Below, piece after piece: positions 15,141 to 23,131 of a DNA stretch of 32,301 bases. A program made the position numbers and the translations under genes. The stretch's first letter is position 1. Each line of letters opens with the position of its first letter. Source of the stretch: an uncultured Eubacteriales bacterium (GTDB lineage Bacteria; Bacillota; Clostridia; Christensenellales; Aristaeellaceae); NCBI GenBank assembly GCA_900542395.1, contig UQNM01000023.1, positions 1-32,301 of the forward strand, in the 5' to 3' direction. The notes beneath the pieces were generated by a model. The model was not told where the DNA came from. It did not search any database and saw only the letters and a program-made list of their open reading frames with translations.

Positions 15141-16457
15141 TCACAGGGATGTATCAAACCTGTAACAAACGCGCGTGCCTTTGCCGATTTCGCTCTCGAT
15201 GCGAACGTCGCCGCGATGCAGCCGCGCGATCTTCCGGCAGAGCGACAGCCCCAGCCCCGCGCCGCCCGCGCCCCGTGTGCGCGCCTTGTCCGCCTTGTAA
15301 AACGGCTCGAACGCATGGGCAAGCTGTTCCTCCGTCATGCCGCATCCGCAGTCCGTCACGTCAAACCCGTCGGGATGGAGCGTCACGCAAACCGGCGCTT
15401 CCCCGCCCGCTCGCCGGGCGTTCACCACCAGATTGCGCAGCAGCAGGATGGTCAGCTCGCGTTCGCCGACAAACGCCGCGCCCTCCCCCTCAAGCCGAAC
15501 GCCGTCAAACACGTGAAGCGCCTCCTCGGCCATCGCCCGCGAATCAAACGTCGTCCATTCCGGCTGCTCGTGCCCGAGCCGCGTGAGCAGCAGCAGCCGC
15601 TCGTCCATCGTCGAGAGTCGCGCCGCCTCCCGCGCCATCATATCCAGCAGCTCGCTTTGCTGGCTTTCGCTCAATTTGGATTGCCCCAGCAGCCGCGCCC
15701 CACCGAGAATCGCCGTCAACGGTGTACGCATCTCGTGCGCCAGCGCGTCAATGAGCGCCTGCCGTTCCTCCGCCTGCGCGCGAAGTGCCGCCTCCCGCTC
15801 GCCGATTGCCCCGCTCATGCCGGAAAACGCGCGAATCAGCGCGCCGATTTCGTCGTTTTGCGCCGTCGGCAGCGGCGCGTCGTATTCGCCCTTGGCCAGC
15901 CGCGCCGCCGCGGCGGAAAGCTGCCTGAGCGGCCGGGTCAGCAAGCCGGATATCCACGCCGCCAGCGCCACGGCCAGCGCCGATCCCAGCAGGACGATCA
16001 GCGCCGCGCCCTGCATCAGCGCCCGCCTGAGCGCGTAGACGGGCGCAACGTCGAGCGCCGCCAGCAGCAGCACGCCGTCGCCCAGCGCGTGGGCGATCAG
16101 CAGCCGTTCGCCCGGCCGATCCAGCAGCGTGGCGCGCGCCGTCGTGTTCAGCAATTCGGGCAGCTTCTCCGCCTCCGGCAGCGCTTCCCCTGTAATCGGC
16201 TCCCCGTCCCGAAGCAGATAGACGGCCATTTCCTTTGAGCTGTAGCGCGTCTGCAAGGTCGAGGCCTCGTATCGGTCGAATCGGTTCGACGCGGTTTCCA
16301 GCGCCACCGCACGCGCAATCGCCGCTTCCTCGCCGAGCGCCCGCGCGCGCTCCCGCTCCATCGTCAAGCCGAAGCTTCGGGAAACCACCAGCGCCATGCC
16401 CGGCCCGAGCAGCGCCAGAACGAGTGCCGCCATGCACAGGGCGATGCGTTTTCTCAC
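15141..16457 (-). CDS. Sensor histidine kinase with HAMP domain
   Basis: 438 residues counted from the GTG at 16457. One membrane helix near residues 5-25 and one near 150-172 bracket an extracellular domain of about 120 residues. A HAMP segment and the H-box follow, ALAHEMRTPLTAI with phospho-accepting H241. The ATP-binding region has NLVVNARRA (N box), DVTDCGCGM (G1), FEPFYKADKAR (F box) and GAGLGLSLC (G2). GTG is preferred over the upstream TTG at 16481 because GAGGTGGAG lies before it and it overlaps the regulator's TGA as GTGA. It would sense an envelope signal and phosphorylate the OmpR-type regulator encoded just upstream. The signal is unknown. Confidence 0.93.
   Translation of the reverse strand: MRKRIALCMAALVLALLGPGMALVVSRSFGLTMERERARALGEEAAIARAVALETASNRFDRYEASTLQTRYSSKEMAVYLLRDGEPITGEALPEAEKLPELLNTTARATLLDRPGERLLIAHALGDGVLLLAALDVAPVYALRRALMQGAALIVLLGSALAVALAAWISGLLTRPLRQLSAAAARLAKGEYDAPLPTAQNDEIGALIRAFSGMSGAIGEREAALRAQAEERQALIDALAHEMRTPLTAILGGARLLGQSKLSESQQSELLDMMAREAARLSTMDERLLLLTRLGHEQPEWTTFDSRAMAEEALHVFDGVRLEGEGAAFVGERELTILLLRNLVVNARRAGGEAPVCVTLHPDGFDVTDCGCGMTEEQLAHAFEPFYKADKARTRGAGGAGLGLSLCRKIARLHRGDVRIESEIGKGTRVCYRFDTSL
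15150..15170 (-). promoter_or_regulatory. Predicted response-regulator box, exported-protein side
   Basis: TGTATCAAACC followed by TGTAACAAAC is a direct repeat with 11-bp spacing, the phasing used by OmpR/PhoB-family dimers. It lies in the last codons of the kinase gene, about 100 bp upstream of the exported-protein start. It closely resembles the site at 17172-17190 in the same orientation. Confidence 0.5.
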
Positions 16458-17122
16458 CGCCGCTCCACCTCTTTTCCGCAAAAGCGATAGCCGTATTTAT
16501 AGACGGTTTCGATGTATTCCGCGCCGATTTTGCCGCGAAGGCGCTGGATGTGCACGTCCACCGTGCGCGTCTCCCCCTGATAGGCATAGCCCCATACACC
16601 CGCAAGCAGCGCTTCCCGGCTGAGCGCCACGTTGTTTCGGCGCACGAGCATCGCCAACAGATCAAATTCCAGCGCGGTCAGCGCCACCTCGCGCCCGTCT
16701 TTCGTCACCCGGCGAGACGGCAGATCGACCGTCAGCGCGTCAAAAACAAAGCGCGTCCGTTCCTTCTTCGTGCGGCGAAGAATGTTCTCCACGCGCGCCA
16801 GCAGCTCCTCCGGCTCAAACGGCTTGAGCATATAGTCCTCCGCGCCCAGGCGCAGGCCACGCACCCGGTCGTTCACCGCTGTCTTCGCCGTCAGAAACAA
16901 CACGGGAATCTCCCGCTCGATCATCGTTTCCGCCAGCGAAAAGCCGTCCTCCCCCGGCAGCATGATATCCAGAATCGCCAGATCCGGCGCGCCGTCCGCC
17001 AGCAGCGCCCGCGCCGCGGCCGCATCCTCCGCCGCGCGAACGTCGTAACCGACCAGCGAGAGCTGCAAGGTCACGAGCCGCCGAACGGAAGCGTCGTCTT
17101 CGACAAGCAAAAGATTCGCCAT
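16454..17122 (-). CDS. OmpR/PhoB-family response regulator
   Basis: 222 residues. The receiver domain has the acidic pair E8-D9-D10, the phospho-acceptor D52 (LDIMLPGEDG), LTAKTA, and K100 in YMLKPFEPEEL. The C-terminal winged helix (about 126-222) has the OmpR pattern, ending TVDVHIQRLRGKIG and ETVYKYGYRF. I chose ATG at 17122, since the upstream open frame has no ribosome site; the ribosome-binding site here is also weak (GGGGG). It is co-transcribed with the kinase and overlaps it by 4 bp. Phased TGTAA repeats about 55 bp upstream suggest autoregulation. Confidence 0.93.
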   Translation of the reverse strand: MANLLLVEDDASVRRLVTLQLSLVGYDVRAAEDAAAARALLADGAPDLAILDIMLPGEDGFSLAETMIEREIPVLFLTAKTAVNDRVRGLRLGAEDYMLKPFEPEELLARVENILRRTKKERTRFVFDALTVDLPSRRVTKDGREVALTALEFDLLAMLVRRNNVALSREALLAGVWGYAYQGETRTVDVHIQRLRGKIGAEYIETVYKYGYRFCGKEVERR

Positions 17123-17171
17123 ACTGTTTTCGCCCCCCGCCCTTATCATAACACAAAAAACACATATACAG

Positions 17172-17190
17172 TGTAACAGAGTTGTAAAAG
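17172..17190 (-). promoter_or_regulatory. Predicted response-regulator box, regulator side
   Basis: TGTAACAGAGT followed by TGTAAAAG is a direct repeat spaced 11 bp. It lies 50-68 bp upstream of the regulator start. It shares the TGTAWCA-N4-TGTAAMA pattern with the site at 15150-15170. Confidence 0.5.
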
Positions 17191-17209
17191 CGGGCTTATG
17201 TGAGCAAGC

Positions 17210-17315
17210 TTGTAGCGTTTGTAGAGTTTGTAGCGTAAAAAAGCAGAGCAAATTAAAAAATAAAAATTTATTTTTTTCTGAGACACTATAGATTTACACG
17301 CTACAAACTCTACAC
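17210..17315. repeat. Tandem 9-mers in inverted arrangement around an AT-rich core
   Basis: Three tandem 9-mers TTGTAGCGT, TTGTAGAGT and TTGTAGCGT occupy 17210-17236. The inverted forms ACGCTACAA and ACTCTACAC occupy 17298-17315 apart from small changes. Fifteen bases (17221-17235 and 17299-17313) are perfectly inverted, with 63 bp between. The core is strongly AT-rich, including a near-palindromic AAATAAAAATTTATTT stretch, in an otherwise GC-rich region. It lies between the regulator promoter and the radA terminator. It looks like iterons or a recombination or protein-binding site; its function is unknown. It is not a DnaA-box cluster. Confidence 0.6.
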
Positions 17316-17325
17316 TACCGTAGAC

Positions 17326-17361
17326 AAAAAGCTATTCTCCACCCCGAAGGGGGAAAATAGC
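17326..17361 (-). terminator. Terminator of radA
   Basis: On the minus strand, an imperfect stem-loop (17361-17331, GCTATT ends with a CCCC/GGGG interior) is followed by TTTTT (17330-17326). It begins 22 bp past the radA stop codon. Confidence 0.75.
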
Positions 17362-17382
17362 CCTTTCCGCACTTGATGACGC

Positions 17383-18762
17383 TCATCCAAACAGGATGGC
17401 CAGCGCCTCGGCCAGCGTTTCCACGCCGTAGACCCGCATGCCCTCCGGTGCGCGCAGGTGCTTGGCGTTTTCGCGCGGGATGACGGCGGTTGTGAAGCCC
17501 AGCCGCGCGCACTCCGCAAGCCGCCGCTCCGCCTGCGAAACCGCGCGGATTTCGCCCGCCAGACCGACCTCGCCGATCACCGCCCAATCCCCCGGCACGC
17601 AGGCGTCGCGCACGCTGGACGCCACCGCCGCGCAGAGCGGCAGATCCGCCGCCGGTTCGGACAGCTCGAGGCCGCCCGCGACATTGATATATACATCCTG
17701 ATTGAACAGCGACACGCCCGCGCGCTTTTCCAGCACAGCCAGCAGCAGCGCCAGCCGCCCCGCGTCAAAGCCGTTCGTCGTGCGGCGCGGCGTGCCGTAG
17801 GCCGTTTGAAGCGCCAGCGCCTGCACATCCACCAGCATTGGCCGCGAACCCTCGATGGCGCAATGCACACACGAACCGGGCACATTCCGCGCCCGCGTGG
17901 AGAGCAGCAGCTCCGACGGATTTTCCACCGGAACCATGCCGCGCTCGTGCATCTCAAACAGCCCCAGCTCGTTGACCGAGCCGAAACGGTTCTTCACCGC
18001 GCGCAGGATGCGGTATTCATGCTGCCTGTCGCCCTCGAAATAGAGCACCACGTCCACCATGTGTTCGAGTACGCGCGGGCCCGCAATCGCGCCCTCTTTG
18101 GTCACATGGCCGACGAGGAACACCGCGCAGCCCGTCGTCTTAGCCATGCGCATCAACAGGCTGGCACATTCGCGCACCTGTGAAACGCTGCCGGGCGCGC
18201 TGGCCATGTCCGGGCGGTACATCGTCTGGATCGAGTCGATAATCATGTAATCCGGCGCGATTTCCTCCCAGCGGCGCTCGGCCGCATCCATCGCGTTTTC
18301 GCTGAGGATGAGCAGATTGTCGCTCGTCACGCCCAGCCGCCGCGCGCGCATCTTGATCTGTCGCACGGATTCCTCGCCGGAGATATACAGCACGCGCGCG
18401 CCGCCCCGCGCCAGATGCTCCGACGCCTGCAGCAAAAGCGTCGATTTGCCGATGCCGGGGTCGCCGCCCACCAGCATCAGCGACCCTTCCACCACGCCGC
18501 CGCCGAGCACGCGATCCAATTCGCCGATGCCCGTCGTCGCGCGGGCGCTCGTCTCCTCGGGGATTTCGGAAAGGCGCATGGCGCTTGCGCCCGTTCCCGG
18601 CCGCTGCTTGTTCGCCTTCACGGGGATTGCCGCCTGCTGCGCGGCCTGCGGAGCCTGCTCCTCGAGCGTATTCCACGCATTGCAGCCGGGGCATTTGCCC
18701 ATCCAGCGCGGCGTTTCATAGCCGCAGGCGCTGCACACAAACACCGTCTTTTCCTTCGCCAT
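17383..18762 (-). CDS. radA: DNA repair protein RadA
   Basis: 459 residues, full length. The N-terminal zinc finger has C10, C13, C24 and C27. The RecA-like core has Walker A GDPGIGKST (100-108) and the RadA-specific KNRFG motif (near 253). The C-terminal Lon-like domain contains YINVAGGLELSEPAADL. RadA is a DnaB-like helicase that drives branch migration during recombinational repair and natural transformation. The ATG at 18762 follows AGGA. It is monocistronic here, with a promoter at 18793-18821 and its own terminator. Confidence 0.97.
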   Translation of the reverse strand: MAKEKTVFVCSACGYETPRWMGKCPGCNAWNTLEEQAPQAAQQAAIPVKANKQRPGTGASAMRLSEIPEETSARATTGIGELDRVLGGGVVEGSLMLVGGDPGIGKSTLLLQASEHLARGGARVLYISGEESVRQIKMRARRLGVTSDNLLILSENAMDAAERRWEEIAPDYMIIDSIQTMYRPDMASAPGSVSQVRECASLLMRMAKTTGCAVFLVGHVTKEGAIAGPRVLEHMVDVVLYFEGDRQHEYRILRAVKNRFGSVNELGLFEMHERGMVPVENPSELLLSTRARNVPGSCVHCAIEGSRPMLVDVQALALQTAYGTPRRTTNGFDAGRLALLLAVLEKRAGVSLFNQDVYINVAGGLELSEPAADLPLCAAVASSVRDACVPGDWAVIGEVGLAGEIRAVSQAERRLAECARLGFTTAVIPRENAKHLRAPEGMRVYGVETLAEALAILFG

Positions 18763-18792
18763 GATGTTCCTCCGTCGATTGTTTTCCCGCTC

Positions 18793-18821
18793 ATTGTATC
18801 ACACTTGGCCGCCCCTGCAAA
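18793..18821 (-). promoter_or_regulatory. Promoter of radA
   Basis: On the minus strand: TTTGCA (18821-18816), a 17-nt spacer, then TACAAT (18798-18793). The leader is about 25 nt. Confidence 0.6.
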
Positions 18822-18860
18822 GCGCGGCGAAAACTTTTTTCGTTTCGCGCGCTTTCCCGA

Positions 18861-18889
18861 TTGAATCCCTTCGGGGAATTTTGTATAAT
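18861..18889 (+). promoter_or_regulatory. Promoter of the metallophosphoesterase-like gene
   Basis: TTGAAT at 18861-18866, a 17-nt spacer, then TATAAT at 18884-18889. The leader of about 120 nt to the start at 19018 has no clear riboswitch. Confidence 0.8.
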
Positions 18890-19017
18890 GAAATTATATT
18901 CTGGATATTTTTGCAATCCCCGGCCATCCGCCGGCTGAACATACACATTCCATCATACGAAAGAGGGTCGGCCTTCGGGCTGCTCGCAGCGATTTTGATA
19001 GATTCGAGGTTTCCGCC

Positions 19018-20142
19018 ATGAACAGAAGACCCTCTCAAAGCCGAACCGGCTTCGACTCCTTTTCCCCGCAGCACACGGCGCATTTCAAAGCCGCCCAGCC
19101 CGGCGGCGAGTTTTTCGAGCCTAAGCCGCGCGCGTCGCTGGGCAGGCGGCTGCTGCTGGCGTTGCTGCTGATGACGCTGATCGCGCTGGCCGTCAATCTG
19201 GCGGTCAATCAGTTTGTGCGGGTCGCCCGCGTCACCGTGCCGATCCGGCGGATGGATCCCGCGTTCGAGGGCTACACCCTGCTGCAAATTTCCGACCTCA
19301 AGGGCGCGACGTACGGCTCGAATCAGGCGCTGATCCGCTTTGCACTGCAAAACGAGGATTTTGACGCGGTGGTGTTCACCGGCGACATGGTTTCCTCACG
19401 GGGGAACGCGCAGCCGCTCTATGCGCTGATCGAGATGCTGCGCGAGCTGAAGCCGGACGCGCCGATCTACATGATTCCGGGCGACAAGGACCCTCTGCCC
19501 GCCTCCATGAGCTACGCCACCGGCGGCAGCCCGTTCGCCCCGTGGGTGCTCGGTGCCAAGCAGCGCGGCGGGCAGCTTCTCAGCGCGCCTGTGCAGATTG
19601 AGCGCGACGGGCACACGCTCTGGCTGACGACCAGCGCGCTGCTCAGTCTGGACATGGACACGATGCAGGCGCAGTTTGAGCGGCAATACCTCGACACGCT
19701 GGCCAACGGCGACGAAAACGCCATCGAGCTGACGACGTACAACCTGCAATGGCTGACCGAGACCCGAAACGCGCGCGCCAAGATGACCGATGCGGACGTG
19801 TACATCGCATTGACGCACGTGCCGCCCGCCGACGAGGAGCTGGAAAGCGCGTACCCCGGCAGCCTGCGCGAGCGCGTGCATCTGGTGCTCTGCGGCCATT
19901 ATCAGGGCGGGCTGATCCGCCTGCCGTTTGCCGGCGCGCTGTTCATCCCCTCTCAAAATCTGCCGCTTTACGGCCTTCTGCCGGGGGCGGACACCTATTT
20001 CGGCCTGACCCGAAAGGGGCGAACCTATCTCTACGTCAGCCCCGGTCTGGGCGGCAACGACGGGCTGTACCCCCTGCCGTTCTTCCGCCTGTTCAACCCG
20101 CCGACGGTTTCGCTGATTTCGCTCACCACGTCGAGCCTGTAA
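19018..20142 (+). CDS. Membrane-anchored metallophosphoesterase-fold protein with degenerate active site
   Basis: 374 residues. A cytoplasmic tail of about 40 residues precedes one membrane helix (about 43-65). The rest lies outside the membrane and follows the YkuE/YaeI-type calcineurin-like phosphoesterase order of motifs, but key ligands are changed. The DxH motif is DLK (93-95), GNHD is GDKD (155-158) and GHxH is GHYQ (293-296). D93, GD (122-123), H267 (LTHVPP) and H294 remain. The segment after the last motif (GGLIRLPFAGALFIPSQ) is typical of the family, so the fold is intact while three histidine positions and the Asn are lost. It is probably catalytically altered or inactive, perhaps a binding or structural protein. 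GAGG precedes the ATG. It is convergent with the secreted-protein gene, 6 bp away. Confidence 0.85.
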   Translation: MNRRPSQSRTGFDSFSPQHTAHFKAAQPGGEFFEPKPRASLGRRLLLALLLMTLIALAVNLAVNQFVRVARVTVPIRRMDPAFEGYTLLQISDLKGATYGSNQALIRFALQNEDFDAVVFTGDMVSSRGNAQPLYALIEMLRELKPDAPIYMIPGDKDPLPASMSYATGGSPFAPWVLGAKQRGGQLLSAPVQIERDGHTLWLTTSALLSLDMDTMQAQFERQYLDTLANGDENAIELTTYNLQWLTETRNARAKMTDADVYIALTHVPPADEELESAYPGSLRERVHLVLCGHYQGGLIRLPFAGALFIPSQNLPLYGLLPGADTYFGLTRKGRTYLYVSPGLGGNDGLYPLPFFRLFNPPTVSLISLTTSSL

Positions 20143-20148
20143 AAGGAC

Positions 20149-21327
20149 TCAAAAAAACGGGACTGCCAGGCTCAGAATGAACAGCTTTTCCCGCGCACAG
20201 CCGTCATCGGTCAGGACGCGCATTTCCCCCACGCAGGTCAGACTTCCATCCGCCTCCTCATACATATTCCTGCATGAAATCAAATTGTCGCAGGGGACGC
20301 TTTGCAGCAGTTCCGTTTCCCCGTCGTCGGACAGATAAAACACATTCAGCCCATCGTCGGCATTTTCCGCAAAATAGTATCCGCCCCGCGAGGCGGGACA
20401 CACGGACAAAACGCTTTGCATATCCGCAAACGTCTTGGAAAAGAGCACACGCCCCTCGAGATCGACATGAACAAAAACCATTGAGGCACATTCGCCGCTC
20501 TCCCATTTGTAGCCGTAGATCAAAACCCCTTCGTCCGTCGGCAGCATGCCGTAAATGTTAAAATGCTTCAGCTCCGGCAACGGAAGATCGCGGAGAAACC
20601 GCCCGCTTTGATCCAGAATCCGAAGATATTGTTTTTCCGGCGCTTCGTCCGGCTTTCTGCCATATAGAATGGTTTCATTCTGCCGCAATACGCCCTTTTG
20701 AAGAACAATTTCATTCTCAGAGTACATTTCCGGGCTGCAATAGCCCCAGGATATCCGGCCGCTTGCGTCAACAAAAGCGCTCCATGCCGCCGCATGAGAC
20801 GCATCTACGGCGCATGCTCCTGTGACGAGCAGGCCGCGCTCACAGGTATACACGTCATGCGGCAGTCCGGGCAATTTCTCCCTCTGGATGTCCTTGCTTG
20901 AGACGTTGTACTTTACGATATAGCCCGTGTTTTCGACGTATTCCGTTTTGTCAATGGATTCCACGACAATCATGCACAGACCTTCCGGGTTTTCCACCGC
21001 GCCAAGGATGAACGGCTCGCCCTCCCAGGAAAGCAGGGTTTCGGATTTTAATTTTCCCTCTCCGGAAACACGCAGAATCCAGCCGTCTCTCGTCCCGTCC
21101 GCGGCGCGCGAGGAAAGAGCGGGTGTGCCCGATGTGCTGTCGGTTTGCGCCAACAACACGACGTCCCCTTCGGAAGTGCGATAGGCCGAAGAGAGGGATT
21201 CATCCCCGTTCCCGCCCCAGATGGCCAGCGCGGATGCGCCGGGGGCTTCAGCAGCGGCCTGTTTCTCACACCATGCGCCTGAAAACGGGAACAGACACAG
21301 ACAGAGCAGCATCATAAAGCGCAGCAT
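20149..21327 (-). CDS. Secreted protein of unknown function, possibly beta-propeller
   Basis: 392 residues. Residues 1-20 (MLRFMMLLCLCLFPFSGAWC) are a signal peptide. The cysteine at 20 lacks a clear lipobox, so lipoprotein status is doubtful. The body is all-beta, with recurring units of the form '..G.ILR.SGEGKL..', 'VDASGRISWG', 'LDQSGRFLRDL' and 'VDLEGRVLFSKTF'. This 40-60 residue period suggests WD40/PQQ-like propeller blades. Family members often act as surface sensors or binding scaffolds. ATG at 21327 is chosen because GAGGAGG lies 6 nt upstream; the longer frame to 21462 crosses the ABC operon terminator. No enzyme motif is seen. The stop codon lies 6 bp from that of the phosphoesterase-like gene. 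Confidence 0.7.
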   Translation of the reverse strand: MLRFMMLLCLCLFPFSGAWCEKQAAAEAPGASALAIWGGNGDESLSSAYRTSEGDVVLLAQTDSTSGTPALSSRAADGTRDGWILRVSGEGKLKSETLLSWEGEPFILGAVENPEGLCMIVVESIDKTEYVENTGYIVKYNVSSKDIQREKLPGLPHDVYTCERGLLVTGACAVDASHAAAWSAFVDASGRISWGYCSPEMYSENEIVLQKGVLRQNETILYGRKPDEAPEKQYLRILDQSGRFLRDLPLPELKHFNIYGMLPTDEGVLIYGYKWESGECASMVFVHVDLEGRVLFSKTFADMQSVLSVCPASRGGYYFAENADDGLNVFYLSDDGETELLQSVPCDNLISCRNMYEEADGSLTCVGEMRVLTDDGCAREKLFILSLAVPFF

Positions 21328-21420
21328 TTTATCGCCTCCTCGATGGTATAAAGACGAAACACAGCGGCACTTTCTTCCTCCGGCATCGGAGAAAGATGGG
21401 TTTTTGCTCAATAAATAAAG

Positions 21421-21454
21421 GGCGATTCTCCCACCCGAGGGAAAGAGAATCGCC
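21421..21454 (-). terminator. Terminator of the specialised ABC operon
   Basis: A 10-bp perfect stem GGCGATTCTC/GAGAATCGCC (21421-21430, 21445-21454) with an inner CCC/GGG pair. It is 60 bp past the ATPase stop codon. On the minus strand CTTTATTTATT follows. Its apex resembles that of the radA terminator. Confidence 0.7.
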
Positions 21455-21514
21455 TTTTGCATATGAAAGAATAATGGAAATCGTCAACGCGCCGTCCATC
21501 CTCGCGCGAATCGC

Positions 21515-23131
21515 TTAAATTTTCAGCGTGCCGCGGGTAATCAGCTTGCCGTTTTCGCGGCTGAACAGCAGGACGTTCTCGCCGGTGAAAGAAACCCTGA
21601 CCTTCTGGCCGATCTTATAGGTGATGCCGCCGAAGACGACGCCGGTGAACAGGAACTCGCCCACGCGCACCTTGACGGTCGTTTCCATGCCGGTGGGCAT
21701 CGCGCTGAAGATTTCGCCCTCGAGCGCGCCGTTTTCGCAGATGCTCACGCACTCCGGCCGAACGCCGATCACGAAATCCTCATGCGTCAGCGTCGCCTCG
21801 TCCTCAAACTCGTCCTCCTCCACCTTCGCGATGTGGTATTTGAACAGCGAATCGCGGTTCGCCTTTTCCACCGCGTGCGTATCCACGCTGGCCGCGGCGT
21901 TCTTCTCCTCGCGGGCAAACCACTCGCGCAGGTTCACCGGTTCGCCCGGCGTATACGCCGCCTTCACGCCGTCGAGCATCGTCAGTTCCACCGTGCCGTC
22001 CTGCTTCTGCGCGCCCTGCGCCTCGATGAAGTTGATCGCCGGATTGCCGACGAAATCCGCGACGAACAGGTTGCTCGGCTCGCCGTAAACCGTCAGCGGC
22101 TCGTCGTACTGCTGGAGCACGCCGTTTTCCATCAGGCAGATTCGGGTCGCCAGCGTCATGGCCTCCATCTGGTCGTGCGTGACGTAAACGAACGTCGAGC
22201 CGGTCTGCAAATGCAGGCGCTGAAGCTCAGAGCGCATCTCCAGCCGGAGCTTCGCGTCGAGGTTGGAGAGCGGCTCATCCATGAACAGCACCTTCGGGTT
22301 CGGCGCGAGCGTGCGGGCGATGGCGACGCGCTGCTGCTGGCCGCCGGAAAGCTCGCTGGGATAGCGATCCATGAACATGCCGATTTTGACGATGCGGGCG
22401 ACGCGGCGAACGATCAGGTCGATCTCCTCCGCCGTCATCTTGCGCACGGCGCGCACCGGCTGGCCGCCCTTCATCAGGACATAATCCGCGCCGAGGGTGC
22501 AGCCGTTCTTTTCGGCCTTCGCCTTGGCGGCGGCGAGCTTCTCCTCCAGCTTTTTGATCTCCTGCGCGGCGGCGGCCTTCGGGTCGCCCGCCTCATGCAG
22601 CTTCATGCCCATCAGCGCCTTGGCCGTAAACAGGCTGATTTCATACAGATCAATCAGGCGGAGATACGCCTTATCCATATTCAGCTTCTTCTTTTTGTCA
22701 ACGCACTCGTTGATCGCACGGACGACGTCCTGCGGCTTTTGCAGAATTTCAATCATGCGCGCCGCCGCGCGGGCGTCGAAGTCGATCTCGTCCATTTCCT
22801 CCTTGATGTTGGTCAGGCCGAAGGAGATATTCTGGTAGACGGTCATGTTCGGCCAGAGCGCGTAATTCTGAAACAGGAAACCGACCTTGCGCTTGTTGGC
22901 CGATACGTTGATGCCCCGCTGGGAATCGAACACCGGCACACCGTCGATGGTGATGCGGCCGCTGGTCGGCGTTTCCAGACCCGCGATCATGCGCAGCGTG
23001 GTCGTTTTGCCGCAGCCGGACGGGCCGAGCAGCGTGACGAACGCATTGTCTTCAATGACCATACTGAGGTTATCCACCGCGTAAAACTGACCCCAGCGCT
23101 TGGTGACGTTGGTCAATTCAATCCGAGACAT
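21515..23131 (-). CDS. ABC transporter ATPase with a large helical insertion
   Basis: 538 residues, well above the usual 350-370 of FbpC/MalK-type ATPases. Walker A is GPSGCGKTT (36-44), the Q-loop is Q88, the signature LSGGQ is at 261-265, Walker B is VLFMDEP (281-287) and the switch histidine is H319. The C-terminal regulatory OB-like (TOBE) domain covers about 350-538. Q-loop to signature is 173 residues, against about 53 in MalK, so roughly 120 residues are inserted in the helical subdomain (about 110-235). The insert is rich in Lys, Ala and Glu with coiled-coil character (EIKKLEEKLAAAKAKAEK). It would power the fused permease. Its ATG directly abuts the permease TAA, and the GGAGGAGAG within the permease end is its ribosome site. 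Confidence 0.9.
   Translation of the reverse strand: MSRIELTNVTKRWGQFYAVDNLSMVIEDNAFVTLLGPSGCGKTTTLRMIAGLETPTSGRITIDGVPVFDSQRGINVSANKRKVGFLFQNYALWPNMTVYQNISFGLTNIKEEMDEIDFDARAAARMIEILQKPQDVVRAINECVDKKKKLNMDKAYLRLIDLYEISLFTAKALMGMKLHEAGDPKAAAAQEIKKLEEKLAAAKAKAEKNGCTLGADYVLMKGGQPVRAVRKMTAEEIDLIVRRVARIVKIGMFMDRYPSELSGGQQQRVAIARTLAPNPKVLFMDEPLSNLDAKLRLEMRSELQRLHLQTGSTFVYVTHDQMEAMTLATRICLMENGVLQQYDEPLTVYGEPSNLFVADFVGNPAINFIEAQGAQKQDGTVELTMLDGVKAAYTPGEPVNLREWFAREEKNAAASVDTHAVEKANRDSLFKYHIAKVEEDEFEDEATLTHEDFVIGVRPECVSICENGALEGEIFSAMPTGMETTVKVRVGEFLFTGVVFGGITYKIGQKVRVSFTGENVLLFSRENGKLITRGTLKI

Noticed and set aside
17210..17315. Chromosomal origin with DnaA boxes
   Set aside because: The 9-mers are not TTATNCACA-like, and no dnaA or dnaN gene is nearby.
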